Assembly (NCBI GenBank): GCA_944325595.1
Contig: CALVAQ010000001.1
Span: 25,380 to 89,379 of the forward strand
DNA: 64,000 bases
Source of the DNA: Candidatus Gastranaerophilales bacterium
GTDB lineage: Bacteria > Cyanobacteriota > Vampirovibrionia > Gastranaerophilales > Gastranaerophilaceae
Direction: 5' to 3'
Position 1 is the first letter of the stretch. Each line of letters starts with the position of its first letter. Below, piece after piece: positions 8,699 to 16,822 of the stretch. The notes beneath the pieces are model-generated. The model did not search any database. It was given only the letters and a program-made list of their open reading frames with translations, and was not told where the DNA came from. The position numbers and the translations under genes are program-made.

Positions 8699-8713
8699 TA
8701 TGAAAAAAATTTA

Positions 8714-8893
8714 TTATTCAAAAAACAAAACATCATGCCCCGGTATTCTGTCCATCTTTGGCAGTTCTTTTATCGGTGCAGTGAGTCTTGCATCAATACT
8801 TTTTCTGAATTTTGAAAGATTTTCTGCAGGAGTTTCGGTATTTTGTACAGAAACAATTTTTCTGAAACTGTTTCTATTGCCAATGTTATTCAT
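8714..8893 (-). CDS. Hypothetical 59-residue protein
   Basis: A short frame starts at an ATG (8893) preceded by AAAAGAGGT at good spacing, which is why this internal start is chosen over one 19 codons upstream. The protein is basic and soluble, with words such as NNIGNRNSFRKIV, ETPAENLSKFRKS and LPKMDRIPGHDVLFFE; no signal peptide, cysteine pattern or known family is seen. It stands alone between thyX and murT and ends just before the thyX terminator hairpin, which it may share. A plus-strand frame over the same bases lacks a ribosome binding site and looks like its shadow. Confidence 0.55.
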   Translation of the reverse strand: MNNIGNRNSFRKIVSVQNTETPAENLSKFRKSIDARLTAPIKELPKMDRIPGHDVLFFE

Positions 8894-9054
8894 ACACAGA
8901 CCTCTTTTCTCAAAAATAATAAACACACAAATTAAAAAAATGACCTGCATACATTATGCACCAATTTGAAAATTTTGCCAATAGTTTTTATTTAAAATTT
9001 ACATCTCATCCGGCATATATTCTGCCGACCTCCGAATAATACAGCAGTAGTAAA

Positions 9055-9075
9055 ACAGGTGTCAAAAACCCCTGT
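9055..9075 (-). terminator. Probable murT terminator
   Basis: On the minus strand ACAGGGGT, a short T-rich loop and ACACCTGT form a hairpin followed by TTTTAC, about 70 bases past the murT stop. The rest of the 8894-9146 spacer shows only an imperfect ACAACATA/TATGTTGG pair and no gene. Confidence 0.55.
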
Positions 9076-9146
9076 CACAAACTTTTATCGGACAACATAA
9101 CAAAATTCAATCAACAAACTGCTATGTTGGTTCGGCAGCAAAAAAT

Positions 9147-10517
9147 TTACATGTTTTTTGCAAAAATTTTCTGCATCTCAAGCAGTGCGGTATACGTCGG
9201 CATAATCAGGAGTTGTTCTCCCTTTTCAATGCCGGAGAGGGCATAGTTTATCGCCTCTTTGATATCTTTTTTTACTTCTATTTTTGAGAAATCAAAACCA
9301 GCATATTTCATCCTGACAGCCATGTCATAGGCTCTTGTTCCGCTTACTATAATGTTTTGCGGGTAATCTTTCAAAAGTTCAAAATCCGCATCCCAAAGCC
9401 ATGAGACATCTCTGCCGTCGGCATAGTTGTCATTTATTATTATCAAAAGTTTTTTAGACGTATTTTGATTGACAGTTCTCAAAACTTCTGAAGCCCCTGT
9501 CGGGTTTTTGATAAGCTGAATCAGGACATTTTTTCCGTCAATAACTTTCTTTTCCGCCCTGCCGAAAACAGATTTGTATGTATCGAGTGCTGATTGTATA
9601 ATTTCTTTTGAAATACCGAGTTCAAGAGCTGTGCTGACAGCGGCAAGAACATTATACGCATTGTATAATCCGACAAGATGCGTTTTAAAATAGAGTTCTT
9701 TTTCTTTTTCTTCTTTGTTGTAAAGACATTTCAGATATATCTCCGAATAGTCGTCATATATTACAGCATAACCTTTGTAGTCCGGTTCCGGTCTTTTACG
9801 CTCACAATTTTCGCAAAAGTATTTTCCGATATGGGCATAATATCTTTTTTCGTATGACAAGTCTGATTTGCAAAGGCATGTCACTGCTTCGGCAGGAGCC
9901 TGAGAGTCTTTTAAAGTAGTTTTGTATGTTATATCATCAAACCCGAAAAAAATCTTTTTGTTTCCCGCTCCGAGTTCTGAAAGCATAGGGTCATCCGCAT
10001 TTATAAACAGTTTTAAGTTTCTGTTTTTTTCGATAGCTTCTTGTATTTTCTTTGCGGTTGTATCCAGCTCTCCGTACCTGTCCAGCTGGTCTCGAAACAG
10101 ATTTGTTACAAGCAGATAATCCGCATTTATGTAGTTGTACAATTTTGTCAAATAAGCTTCATCCGATTCCAGAACTGCATAGTCAAAACTCGAAAACGGT
10201 TTGTAATTTACAGCCAGAGAGCTGGCAATACCGGAGAGCATATTGGCTCCCTTTTCATTATGCAGAACAGTATCGTTGTTTGTTTTTAAAATATGTGCAA
10301 CAAGCCCTGCTGTTGTGGTTTTTCCGTTTGTTCCGGTGATTGTGATTATGTTTTTTTCACAGTATTTTGACAAAAACGACAAAAAACCGTTTGATATTTT
10401 CAGAGCAATTACACCGGGAAGAGAGGTGCCGGCTCTTTTAAACAAATGAAGTCCTTTGTTTACAACTTTTGCACCAAAAAGTGCGGTATAAAAACTCATT
10501 TTGTCCGTAAATTTCAT
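9147..10517 (-). CDS. murT: Mur ligase family protein MurT
   Basis: MurT is the ligase-like subunit of the MurT/GatD complex that amidates the D-glutamate of lipid II. The 456-residue product has a Mur-ligase P-loop (TGTNGKTTT, about 61-69), the central ESDEAYL and NLFRDQLDRYGE motifs, and the zinc ribbon that distinguishes MurT from MurC-F (CLC near 214-216 and CENC near 235-238), then the C-terminal DUF1727 part (KNPTGASEVLR, NDNYADGRDVSWLWD). The start at 10517 is chosen because TATAAT lies exactly six bases upstream and the longer alternative (10565) would run through that promoter. No gatD is adjacent. It is divergent from folC across a shared 71-base promoter region. Confidence 0.9.
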   Translation of the reverse strand: MKFTDKMSFYTALFGAKVVNKGLHLFKRAGTSLPGVIALKISNGFLSFLSKYCEKNIITITGTNGKTTTAGLVAHILKTNNDTVLHNEKGANMLSGIASSLAVNYKPFSSFDYAVLESDEAYLTKLYNYINADYLLVTNLFRDQLDRYGELDTTAKKIQEAIEKNRNLKLFINADDPMLSELGAGNKKIFFGFDDITYKTTLKDSQAPAEAVTCLCKSDLSYEKRYYAHIGKYFCENCERKRPEPDYKGYAVIYDDYSEIYLKCLYNKEEKEKELYFKTHLVGLYNAYNVLAAVSTALELGISKEIIQSALDTYKSVFGRAEKKVIDGKNVLIQLIKNPTGASEVLRTVNQNTSKKLLIIINDNYADGRDVSWLWDADFELLKDYPQNIIVSGTRAYDMAVRMKYAGFDFSKIEVKKDIKEAINYALSGIEKGEQLLIMPTYTALLEMQKIFAKNM

Positions 10518-10523
10518 ACTCTG

Positions 10524-10529
10524 ATTATA
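10524..10529 (-). promoter_or_regulatory. -10 element of leaderless murT
   Basis: TATAAT on the minus strand, six bases before the murT ATG at 10517, with no Shine-Dalgarno. It shares a compact divergent control region with the folC -10 box at 10577-10582. Confidence 0.6.
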
Positions 10530-10576
10530 TCGTAAAATTGGTTTCAAATAATAGTATTTTTGCATTAGGTTTGTCG

Positions 10577-10582
10577 TAAAAT
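10577..10582 (+). promoter_or_regulatory. -10 element of leaderless folC
   Basis: TAAAAT followed by six bases (TTGATT) and the folC ATG at 10589; no ribosome binding site. Only 47 bases separate it from the outward-facing murT -10 box, so the two polymerases must compete for space. Confidence 0.6.
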
Positions 10583-10588
10583 TTGATT

Positions 10589-11863
10589 ATGGAAAATTTG
10601 TATGAACAGGCAAAAAATTTAATAACATCAAGAGAAAAATTTCATATTTGTCTCGGACTGGACAGGGTTTCAAAAGTTCTTGAACTGCTAAAAAATCCTC
10701 AAAAAAACCTGAGAATAATCCATGTCGCCGGAACAAACGGAAAGGGTTCAGTATGTGCAATTCTGTCAAAAATTTTTACCTGTGCGGGTTATAAAACAGG
10801 GCTCTATACAAGCCCTCATATACTGGAATATACAGAAAGAATAAAAATAAATCAAAAAGACATTTCAAAAAATGACTTTGCACAATTAATATTCGAAATC
10901 AGTGATATAGCAAAGAAAAATGAAATTTACCTCACGGAATTTGAGCTTTTAACCGTTGCCGCATACAAATATTTTTCCGACAAAGAAACTGATATATGTG
11001 TAATAGAAACAGGTCTTGGCGGCAGGCTTGATGCGACAAACGTAATTGAAAAAAATCTTTTGTCCGTAATAACCTCCATCAGCCTTGATCATACGGACAG
11101 ACTCGGAAACACAATAGAGAAAATAGCTTTTGAAAAAGCCGGCATAATAAAAAGCGGATGTCCTGTATTGATAAGTCAAGAAAACAGAGGTTTTGACACT
11201 GTTTTAATGATTGCTGAAGAAAAAAACAGCGAGCTTCTTATACCTGAAAACAATATAGAACTTGTTTTTGAAAACAATACAAATTATGCATTATACAAAG
11301 ACAAAAAGTACAGGTTTAACCTTCTCGGACTCTGGCAGAAGGAAAATCTCGAACTTGCTCTGGCATGTATAGAATATCTGAACAAAACAGGATACGATAT
11401 ACCTGAAAACACAATAGAAAAAGCACTCAAGACTGTCTTTTGGGCATGCCGTATGCAATATATAAAAAAGCATAATCTATTGATTGACGGAACGCACAAC
11501 CCTGACGGTGCAAGAGTTTTGAGACAGAGTTTGGATTATTATTTTCCGGATAAAAAGAGAGTATGGATTTATGGCTCTTTAAAAACAAAGGATTACAAAA
11601 AAGTTATGCAAATTCTTTTTCGCAATGAAGATGAAGTGTATTTTTACAACTTTGATTATCCAAACAGCGTAAAAATAGAAGATTTTAAGAAAATAAAGCC
11701 GGATGCCCGGCAGATAAACCAATTTGATTTGGAGTATCTTGCAGCAGAAAATAAAAACAATTTAATAATAATTTCAGGGTCTTTTTATATGATAGGAGAA
11801 ATACTGAGCAGCAAAAATTCAAATAATTTTTTCAAAAATATTGCCGAGTTGGATAATATCTAA
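10589..11863 (+). CDS. folC: Folylpolyglutamate / dihydrofolate synthase
   Basis: FolC adds glutamate to dihydropteroate and to reduced folates. The 424-residue protein has the P-loop AGTNGKGS (about 47-54), SPHILEYTERI, the family signature ETGLGGRLDATNV, SLDHTDRLGNTIEKIAFEKAGIIK and the C-terminal DGTHNPDGARVL, all expected for FolC rather than the MurC-F ligases. The start is the ATG at 10589, six bases after TAAAAT; the in-frame TTG at 10583 would lie inside the promoter-to-start interval. It is divergent from murT and followed at about 100 bases by the response-regulator gene. With thyX nearby it belongs to folate-linked metabolism. Confidence 0.93.
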   Translation: MENLYEQAKNLITSREKFHICLGLDRVSKVLELLKNPQKNLRIIHVAGTNGKGSVCAILSKIFTCAGYKTGLYTSPHILEYTERIKINQKDISKNDFAQLIFEISDIAKKNEIYLTEFELLTVAAYKYFSDKETDICVIETGLGGRLDATNVIEKNLLSVITSISLDHTDRLGNTIEKIAFEKAGIIKSGCPVLISQENRGFDTVLMIAEEKNSELLIPENNIELVFENNTNYALYKDKKYRFNLLGLWQKENLELALACIEYLNKTGYDIPENTIEKALKTVFWACRMQYIKKHNLLIDGTHNPDGARVLRQSLDYYFPDKKRVWIYGSLKTKDYKKVMQILFRNEDEVYFYNFDYPNSVKIEDFKKIKPDARQINQFDLEYLAAENKNNLIIISGSFYMIGEILSSKNSNNFFKNIAELDNI

Positions 11864-11959
11864 TAATTTTTTAATCATCAATAATTACATGAAAACAATT
11901 TGTTTCAAATAATTCTTAATTGGCTGATTAAAAACAAAGAGAAAGGAAAAGGTTATTTG

Positions 11960-12646
11960 ATGTTGACAACGGTTGAACAAGAAAAAAAAGTAATCAGTGT
12001 TGTAATTGTTGAAGATTACAAACTGACAAGAGTAGGTTTGCGTTCTGCACTAAATGAGTTTGAAAATATAAACGTAATCGGAGAAGCCGAAGATGCTTCT
12101 GTCGGACTTGAGATTATAAAAAAAGAAAATCCGGATGTTGTTCTGATGGATTTGGGCTTGCCTGAGATGAACGGTATAGAAGCCACACAAAAAGTCAAAG
12201 AAATTTCTCCAAAGACAAAAGTCATTATTCTTACTTCCCACGACAGAGAAGAAGAGGTGCTTGCGGCACTGGGCTCGGGGGCTTCTGCATACTGTTTGAA
12301 AGATATAGACCCCAAAACTCTTTCTTCAGTTATAGCAAATGTAGCAAAGGGTGCCTGCTGGCTGGATTCAGCAGTAGCACAGGTCGCTTTGAACCTGTTT
12401 CCGAAACCGGAAAATATAAATTTCCAGAACGGTTCAGACATGTCAGATGCAAGAGCACAATTGACAGAAAGAGAATTTGAAGTTTTGAGACTGCTGGTCA
12501 AAGGCAGAAGCAATACTGAAATTGCAAAAGAACTCATTGTGAGTGTACATACCGCAAAAGCCCATGTATGCAGCATATTGCAAAAACTGTGCGTAGATGA
12601 CCGTGTACAGGCTGCAGTAAAAGCTATTAAAGAAAACATTATATAA
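11960..12646 (+). CDS. NarL/FixJ family response regulator
   Basis: The product (about 228 residues) has a receiver domain (about 12-130) with the acidic pair in VVIVEDY, the phospho-acceptor aspartate in VVLMDLGLPEMNG, the Thr in IILTS and the Lys in YCLKDID, followed by a LuxR-type helix-turn-helix (TEREFEVLRLLVKGRSNTEIAKEL, then SVHTAKAHVCSILQKL). It is therefore a DNA-binding two-component regulator. No histidine kinase is adjacent, so its partner and target are unknown. The start at 11960 is preferred over an upstream one at 11900 because AAAGGAAAAGG lies just before it and the receiver then begins at the normal distance. It ends in a clear terminator. Confidence 0.9.
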   Translation: MLTTVEQEKKVISVVIVEDYKLTRVGLRSALNEFENINVIGEAEDASVGLEIIKKENPDVVLMDLGLPEMNGIEATQKVKEISPKTKVIILTSHDREEEVLAALGSGASAYCLKDIDPKTLSSVIANVAKGACWLDSAVAQVALNLFPKPENINFQNGSDMSDARAQLTEREFEVLRLLVKGRSNTEIAKELIVSVHTAKAHVCSILQKLCVDDRVQAAVKAIKENII

Positions 12647-12663
12647 AAAACATTGATTCACAC

Positions 12664-12711
12664 TAAAAACCTCCTTTATTTCATAAAAATTGAGACAAAG
12701 GGGGTTTTGTT
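12664..12711 (+). terminator. Response-regulator terminator
   Basis: AAAAACCTCCTTT pairs with AAAGGGGGTTTT (one G-T/bulge position) around a long AT-rich loop, followed by GTTTTT, 18 bases past the stop codon. The remainder of the 12712-12959 spacer has no gene; its only structure is the palindrome at 12887-12908. Confidence 0.8.
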
Positions 12712-12886
12712 TTTATATTTGAGCTCAGATAAAACTGCATAACAGGTATAAACAAAGAGGTTTTTATTTTACATCAATAACAAAATCAAAAACAAAAAAA
12801 TCGGGCAAAACCTTTGATGTATATCCCCAGTAACGCCCGTAAATAAATAATGGTAAGATAAAATTTTTGAAAAAACCATCAGCACC

Positions 12887-12908
12887 GGTAAAAAACAGTG
12901 TTTTTACC
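12887..12908 (-). terminator. Hairpin downstream of the flagellar operon
   Basis: GGTAAAAA and TTTTTACC form a perfect eight-base stem around a six-base loop, 52 bases past the flgL stop. It is AT-rich and lacks an immediate T-run on the minus strand, so it is a weak terminator or an mRNA 3'-end stabiliser. Confidence 0.45.
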
Positions 12909-12959
12909 TTTGTCACAGACAATTTGTCGTCCGCAAACAGTTTTTTATGGATTTTCAGA

Positions 12960-13892
12960 CTAAATGTAATCCAACAGTGATTGGTTGGATATTATTGTAT
13001 AAGCCTGCATAGAAGCCTGTAATGCATAGTTTTGCTGCATAAGTTCACTTATGGCGGTCGGCATATCTACTTCTGAAATTTCTGCCTTTCTTGAAGTTAA
13101 TGTGAGTTTTGTTTCATCAAGAATTTCTGTTGTCATATTCAGCTTTGTGACAGTAGAACTGTGAACAGATTGGATTTCAGAAATATGTTCTATAGAGTTT
13201 TGCAGCGGTGTAAGCTGTTCTCTGATTTTTTCCTGATCACTGCTTTCAAATGCCGCACTCAAATCACCCAGCACTTTAAAAAGACCCGAGCTTACATCAG
13301 GATTGTCAGGATCATTTGCATCATATGTACCGAAAATTGAATCACCGGCACTGTTGAGGTCAATATAATCTCCGTCTGATACCTCGAGATATCTTTCGTA
13401 TCCTGCAAAGTTGTCGGATGTTGTTCCGGCATAAGTAATTGAACCGTCATCATTGAGAGTAAAAGGTTCCGTTGTTACATTTGTTCCGGAAAAAATATAT
13501 TTGCCGTCATACTGGCTGTTAGCAAGACTGACGATTGTTTTTTTGAGTTCTTCAAACTCTGTTCTGCAAGCCTCAAGTCCTGATTCCCCGCTGGCACCGT
13601 TGGCTGCCTGAATTGCAAGGTCGTTTATTCTTTGCAATTTATCAACGATAGTAGAAAACACACTGTCCTGTGCATTTATCTGTGTAATTGCATTATTTAC
13701 GTTTTTTGAATAAGTTTCAATCTCTGCGAGTTGTTTGTTTATTCTGACCAAATCTGCAGCATCAATCGGATTTTCAGAAATATTTGTATATTTTTGATTG
13801 GTGTTTAGTTTGTTAAACAGCTCATAAAGCTTGTTTTGCTGGCTTGTGATTGTACCAATCATATTGTTTGATGAATAACCGCTTATGTTCAT
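12960..13892 (-). CDS. flgL: Flagellar hook-filament junction protein FlgL (HAP3)
   Basis: FlgL is the second junction protein between hook and filament and belongs to the flagellin superfamily. The 310-residue protein has the flagellin-like N-terminal coiled coil (QQNKLYELFNKLNTNQKY, then SENPIDAADLVRINKQLAEIE), the segment GKYIFSGTNVTTEPF typical of FlgL, and a C-terminal helix ending QASMQAYTIISNQSLLDYI that resembles flagellin C-termini. GAGGTAAG precedes the ATG. It is the last gene of the flagellar operon; no flagellin gene lies in the window. Confidence 0.94.
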   Translation of the reverse strand: MNISGYSSNNMIGTITSQQNKLYELFNKLNTNQKYTNISENPIDAADLVRINKQLAEIETYSKNVNNAITQINAQDSVFSTIVDKLQRINDLAIQAANGASGESGLEACRTEFEELKKTIVSLANSQYDGKYIFSGTNVTTEPFTLNDDGSITYAGTTSDNFAGYERYLEVSDGDYIDLNSAGDSIFGTYDANDPDNPDVSSGLFKVLGDLSAAFESSDQEKIREQLTPLQNSIEHISEIQSVHSSTVTKLNMTTEILDETKLTLTSRKAEISEVDMPTAISELMQQNYALQASMQAYTIISNQSLLDYI

Positions 13893-13913
13893 TTTCTTAC
13901 CTCAAAATATTAG

Positions 13914-15464
13914 TTAAATCATTTGCATAATTGTCTGCATCAGTTCGTTTGCTACCGTGAACACTCTTGCAGAAGCTTCATAGGCTCTTTGATATTTAAT
14001 TAAATCCGCAAGTTCTTCGTTCAAATCAACGCCGTAGAGTTCGTCTCTTTGGGATTGTGCCTGCTGGAGCACGGCATCTTGAGCATCACCGGCGCTTTTG
14101 ATTGAATCAACACCCGAACCGATTTTTGAAACAAGACTGGACAGGTAATCCGTAATGCTCATACCTTCTCCCGGCGGGTCAGATATGTTCAAACCTGCTA
14201 TTTTGCCTTTTCCAAGCTCATTAAACAACACCATATTTGAGGCATTGCCGACAGCTTCAGGTTCATAATCAGGGTTTGTTGTATCTATTCTCGCTGTTGC
14301 AACAAGGGTAGGATCATCAATCAATGCCTGATTAATTTGAATGTTGCCTGCCGTAAAATCCGCAGAACCGTCTTTTGTAACAAAAAACGGTGTTGTTGAT
14401 TCCGTCAGTGTTCCGTCAGGACCGATATACAGCGGTGTTCCGTTTGCATCAGCCTGTGTTTGAATTTTGTTCATTTCCTGTGCAAAGGCGGATGCCAGTT
14501 TGTCCAAATCGTCTAAAATTGATTGATAGCCGAAAGAATCGCCCTTGCCTGCCTGTAAAATTGCTGTAATTGAACAGTTTCCGAGTGAATCGGAAATATC
14601 ATCTTTTTTTACATTACCTTCTTCGTCCAAAAGCTGAATTTTGACGGGATTGTCAGGGTCATCACTCTGTACAGCCTGGATTGTCAGTCTTTTTTCACCG
14701 CCTTTGACAACAGTTTGCCCGTCAATTAGCACATTGACTGTTCCGTTTTCATTTGTTGTTGTGGTAATCGGAACCATAGACGAAATATCGTCAAGAAGCA
14801 TATTTCTTTGGTCAATCAAAGCGTTTGATGATGGATTTTGCGCTATTTGATTATTCAAATCAGCAAGCTGTTCGAGTTTTGAATCCAGTGAATCTACGTT
14901 CGTATTTATTAAAGAAGCTTCAAAACTGTCTGCATCACCAAAAGTACCGATAGCTGTGTTCATGTAGTTTTTAATTGTACTGGACATATTGTTCAGCGCA
15001 TCGGCAACATTCTGGGCTGCATTTACGAATGCAATTTTGTATGCTTTGTTTGTAGGGTCGCCGCTCAAAGCCTCTGAAGCTGCAAAAAAGTCGTTAAACA
15101 GCTTGGAAAGTCCGTTTGAACTCAATTCATCATTAAGAAGGTTTTCCATATTATTAAGCATTCCGCCGATTTGGTCATAATAACCGGCATCTGCATTCTG
15201 GTCTCTGAAATAATTGTCGAGCCACTCGGATCTTTTTGTTGATATGCCGGTAATTTCGGCACCCTGACCGGGCGTAACTTTGCCGTTGCTTGCGCACCAG
15301 TCAAAAATTCTGTATCCCGGAATAGCGGCAAAATCCACTGTTTGTCTTGTGTAGCCCTCTGTATTCATATTTGAAATATTATTGCTCACGACATTCAGTG
15401 CAACCTGATTGTTGTTGACCGAGTTTATTGCAATATTCATTAATCCGTTTAAGGTGCTTCCCAT
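13914..15464 (-). CDS. flgK: Flagellar hook-associated protein FlgK (HAP1)
   Basis: FlgK is the first hook-filament junction protein. The 516-residue product begins with the rod/hook-protein motif (INSVNNNQVALNVVSNNISNMNTEGYTRQ), has the FlgK-specific middle with LEQLADLNNQIAQ and LIDQRNMLLDDIS, and ends with the paired helix EELADLIKYQRAYEASARVFTVANELMQTI. Such axial proteins are exported by the flagellar type III apparatus without a cleaved signal. AAAGGAAAAAC precedes the ATG. It lies between flgN, whose product is its likely export chaperone, and flgL. Confidence 0.96.
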   Translation of the reverse strand: MGSTLNGLMNIAINSVNNNQVALNVVSNNISNMNTEGYTRQTVDFAAIPGYRIFDWCASNGKVTPGQGAEITGISTKRSEWLDNYFRDQNADAGYYDQIGGMLNNMENLLNDELSSNGLSKLFNDFFAASEALSGDPTNKAYKIAFVNAAQNVADALNNMSSTIKNYMNTAIGTFGDADSFEASLINTNVDSLDSKLEQLADLNNQIAQNPSSNALIDQRNMLLDDISSMVPITTTTNENGTVNVLIDGQTVVKGGEKRLTIQAVQSDDPDNPVKIQLLDEEGNVKKDDISDSLGNCSITAILQAGKGDSFGYQSILDDLDKLASAFAQEMNKIQTQADANGTPLYIGPDGTLTESTTPFFVTKDGSADFTAGNIQINQALIDDPTLVATARIDTTNPDYEPEAVGNASNMVLFNELGKGKIAGLNISDPPGEGMSITDYLSSLVSKIGSGVDSIKSAGDAQDAVLQQAQSQRDELYGVDLNEELADLIKYQRAYEASARVFTVANELMQTIMQMI

Positions 15465-15479
15465 TGTTTTTCCTTTTTT

Positions 15480-15980
15480 TTAAGCTTCTTCAATAATTGA
15501 TGACATTTCGAGCTGATCTTTTGTAATATTTTTGCCGTTTTTGTTGTATTCTTCGGTTATCGGCTTCAATCCTCTCAAGATAATTTCAAGTGTTTTGTTT
15601 GTAACATGCATTCCGTGTTTTAGAAGTTCCATGTTTATTTTTTCAAGTTCAAAAATTCTGTGAGAAAGTTCTTTTACCTCATCTCTTTTCTTTTCAAGAT
15701 TTTGAGCCGCCTGTGCATCCTGTTCTTTGATATTGTTAATAATATCTGTCAGAGAAAAAGTCGGCATATTCAGTGCTTTTGAGATGTTTTTTCTCATTTC
15801 GGAATAACTGTTTATGCTTTTGTAAGTATCAACAATTTTTGCATCAACATCAAAAAGTTCCGTACTTTTTCCTTTCACAAGGATTTCTTTTTTGTCTACA
15901 TAGAGTTTTTCTATGTTTTTGTATCCGTCAATTTCTTTGTCTATAACGTTTTCGAGTGTTTTAATCTGTTCTTGTAACAT
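15480..15980 (-). CDS. flgN: FlgN-like flagellar export chaperone
   Basis: The 166-residue cytoplasmic protein is almost entirely helical and coiled-coil (LQEQIKTLENVIDKEIDGYKN, then EKKRDEVKELSHRIFELEKIN). This pattern and its place immediately before flgK and flgL fit FlgN, which keeps FlgK and FlgL export-competent. Sequence conservation in the family is low, so the call rests partly on position. The ATG at 15980 is chosen because CGGAGAAAATAT precedes it; a longer frame starts at 16025 but would overlap the upstream gene. Confidence 0.8.
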   Translation of the reverse strand: MLQEQIKTLENVIDKEIDGYKNIEKLYVDKKEILVKGKSTELFDVDAKIVDTYKSINSYSEMRKNISKALNMPTFSLTDIINNIKEQDAQAAQNLEKKRDEVKELSHRIFELEKINMELLKHGMHVTNKTLEIILRGLKPITEEYNKNGKNITKDQLEMSSIIEEA

Positions 15981-16005
15981 ATATTTTCTCCGTAGTAAGT
16001 AATTC

Positions 16006-16287
16006 TTATGCAAGATATTCCACAATCACACTTCTTCCATAGCTGAGACCGTATTTGATGTCTTCTTCGCTCAAATTTTCTTCGCCCGCAAGTTTTGCAT
16101 ATTCTTTAATTTCATCTACATTTTGTGATTTCAAAATATCATTGTCGTTTATATCCGTACCGTCTGTGGTGAACGGTTCTTGCGGCTGTACTGGATTTGA
16201 AACCGCCTGTGTATTTTTGAATGCGTGTGCGGCATTTAAAAGTTGTATTGCGCTAACCTGTGATGATGAATTTACTGATCCCAACAT
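16006..16287 (-). CDS. Small flagellar-operon protein, FlgM candidate
   Basis: The 93-residue protein has a disordered, Ser/Thr/Pro-rich N-terminal half and a helical C-terminal half (DEIKEYAKLAGEENLSEED, then IKYGLSYGRSVIVEYLA). It sits between flgJ and flgN, the position where many bacteria keep flgM, whose product is a similarly small, partly disordered anti-sigma factor exported through the hook-basal body. No confident FlgM sequence signature is visible, so this is a positional and compositional candidate only. AAGGAG inside the last codons of flgJ serves as ribosome binding site, indicating tight coupling. A structural role in the rod or junction is an alternative. Confidence 0.5.
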   Translation of the reverse strand: MLGSVNSSSQVSAIQLLNAAHAFKNTQAVSNPVQPQEPFTTDGTDINDNDILKSQNVDEIKEYAKLAGEENLSEEDIKYGLSYGRSVIVEYLA

Positions 16288-16294
16288 TTTTTAG

Positions 16295-16783
16295 TTATAT
16301 CTCCTTATCGACTCGATTTGTTGTTATTTCCGGCATATCCGCTTCAAATACTGTTGCGGGGCGAAGCGTTTTGTTGTTTGCGGTATAATGCATTGCTGCT
16401 GTTGTTTTTGCTTCGGTATTTGCCGCTGTTTGAAGTTCTTCCGGTTCTTTCGGAAGGTATCTTTCCATTTGTGAATATATTTGTTTTGCAAAACCAACGC
16501 TTGTTCTCGGGTTTTTGGCAATATCTCTGCCTATTTCGTCATAAATAAAAGTTTTAAATTTATCCATGTATTTGTCGTCATTGCCAAAGATACTTCCTTC
16601 TCTGTCAACTGTTTTGTCCATCATATTGAGCATTTTTGTCACGAAGATAGCTTCAAACTCTTTAGAAACTTTTTCCAGCTGCTTTTTGGGAGACTTCATT
16701 GTTTTTACGTCTCCGAGGCGCTGAACATCGTAGTTTATGATATCCGGTGATAAATGTGCTGTTTGTGATGAAATAAGTGACAT
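16295..16783 (-). CDS. flgJ: Rod-binding protein FlgJ (N-terminal domain type)
   Basis: The 162-residue product contains the rod-binding core of FlgJ (KKQLEKVSKEFEAIFVTKML, then a GSIFGNDDKYMDKFKTFIYDEIG segment, then SVGFAKQIYSQMERY), which caps and helps assemble the rod. It lacks the C-terminal muramidase found in enterobacterial FlgJ. A separate lytic transglycosylase gene at the head of the same operon probably supplies that activity. AAAGGACAC precedes the ATG. Confidence 0.88.
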   Translation of the reverse strand: MSLISSQTAHLSPDIINYDVQRLGDVKTMKSPKKQLEKVSKEFEAIFVTKMLNMMDKTVDREGSIFGNDDKYMDKFKTFIYDEIGRDIAKNPRTSVGFAKQIYSQMERYLPKEPEELQTAANTEAKTTAAMHYTANNKTLRPATVFEADMPEITTNRVDKEI

Positions 16784-16822
16784 TTTGTTTTTGTGTCCTT
16801 TTAGTTGTTTTTACGAAAAAGG

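Noticed and set aside
8700..8969. 89-codon plus-strand frame after thyX
   Set aside because: It begins inside the terminator hairpin and mirrors the minus-strand 59-residue gene, which has the better start signals.
9080..9140. ACAACATA/TATGTTGG pair as the murT terminator
   Set aside because: The loop is over 20 bases and the stem has a mismatch; the ACAGG/CCTGT hairpin at 9055-9075 with a T-run is a better candidate.
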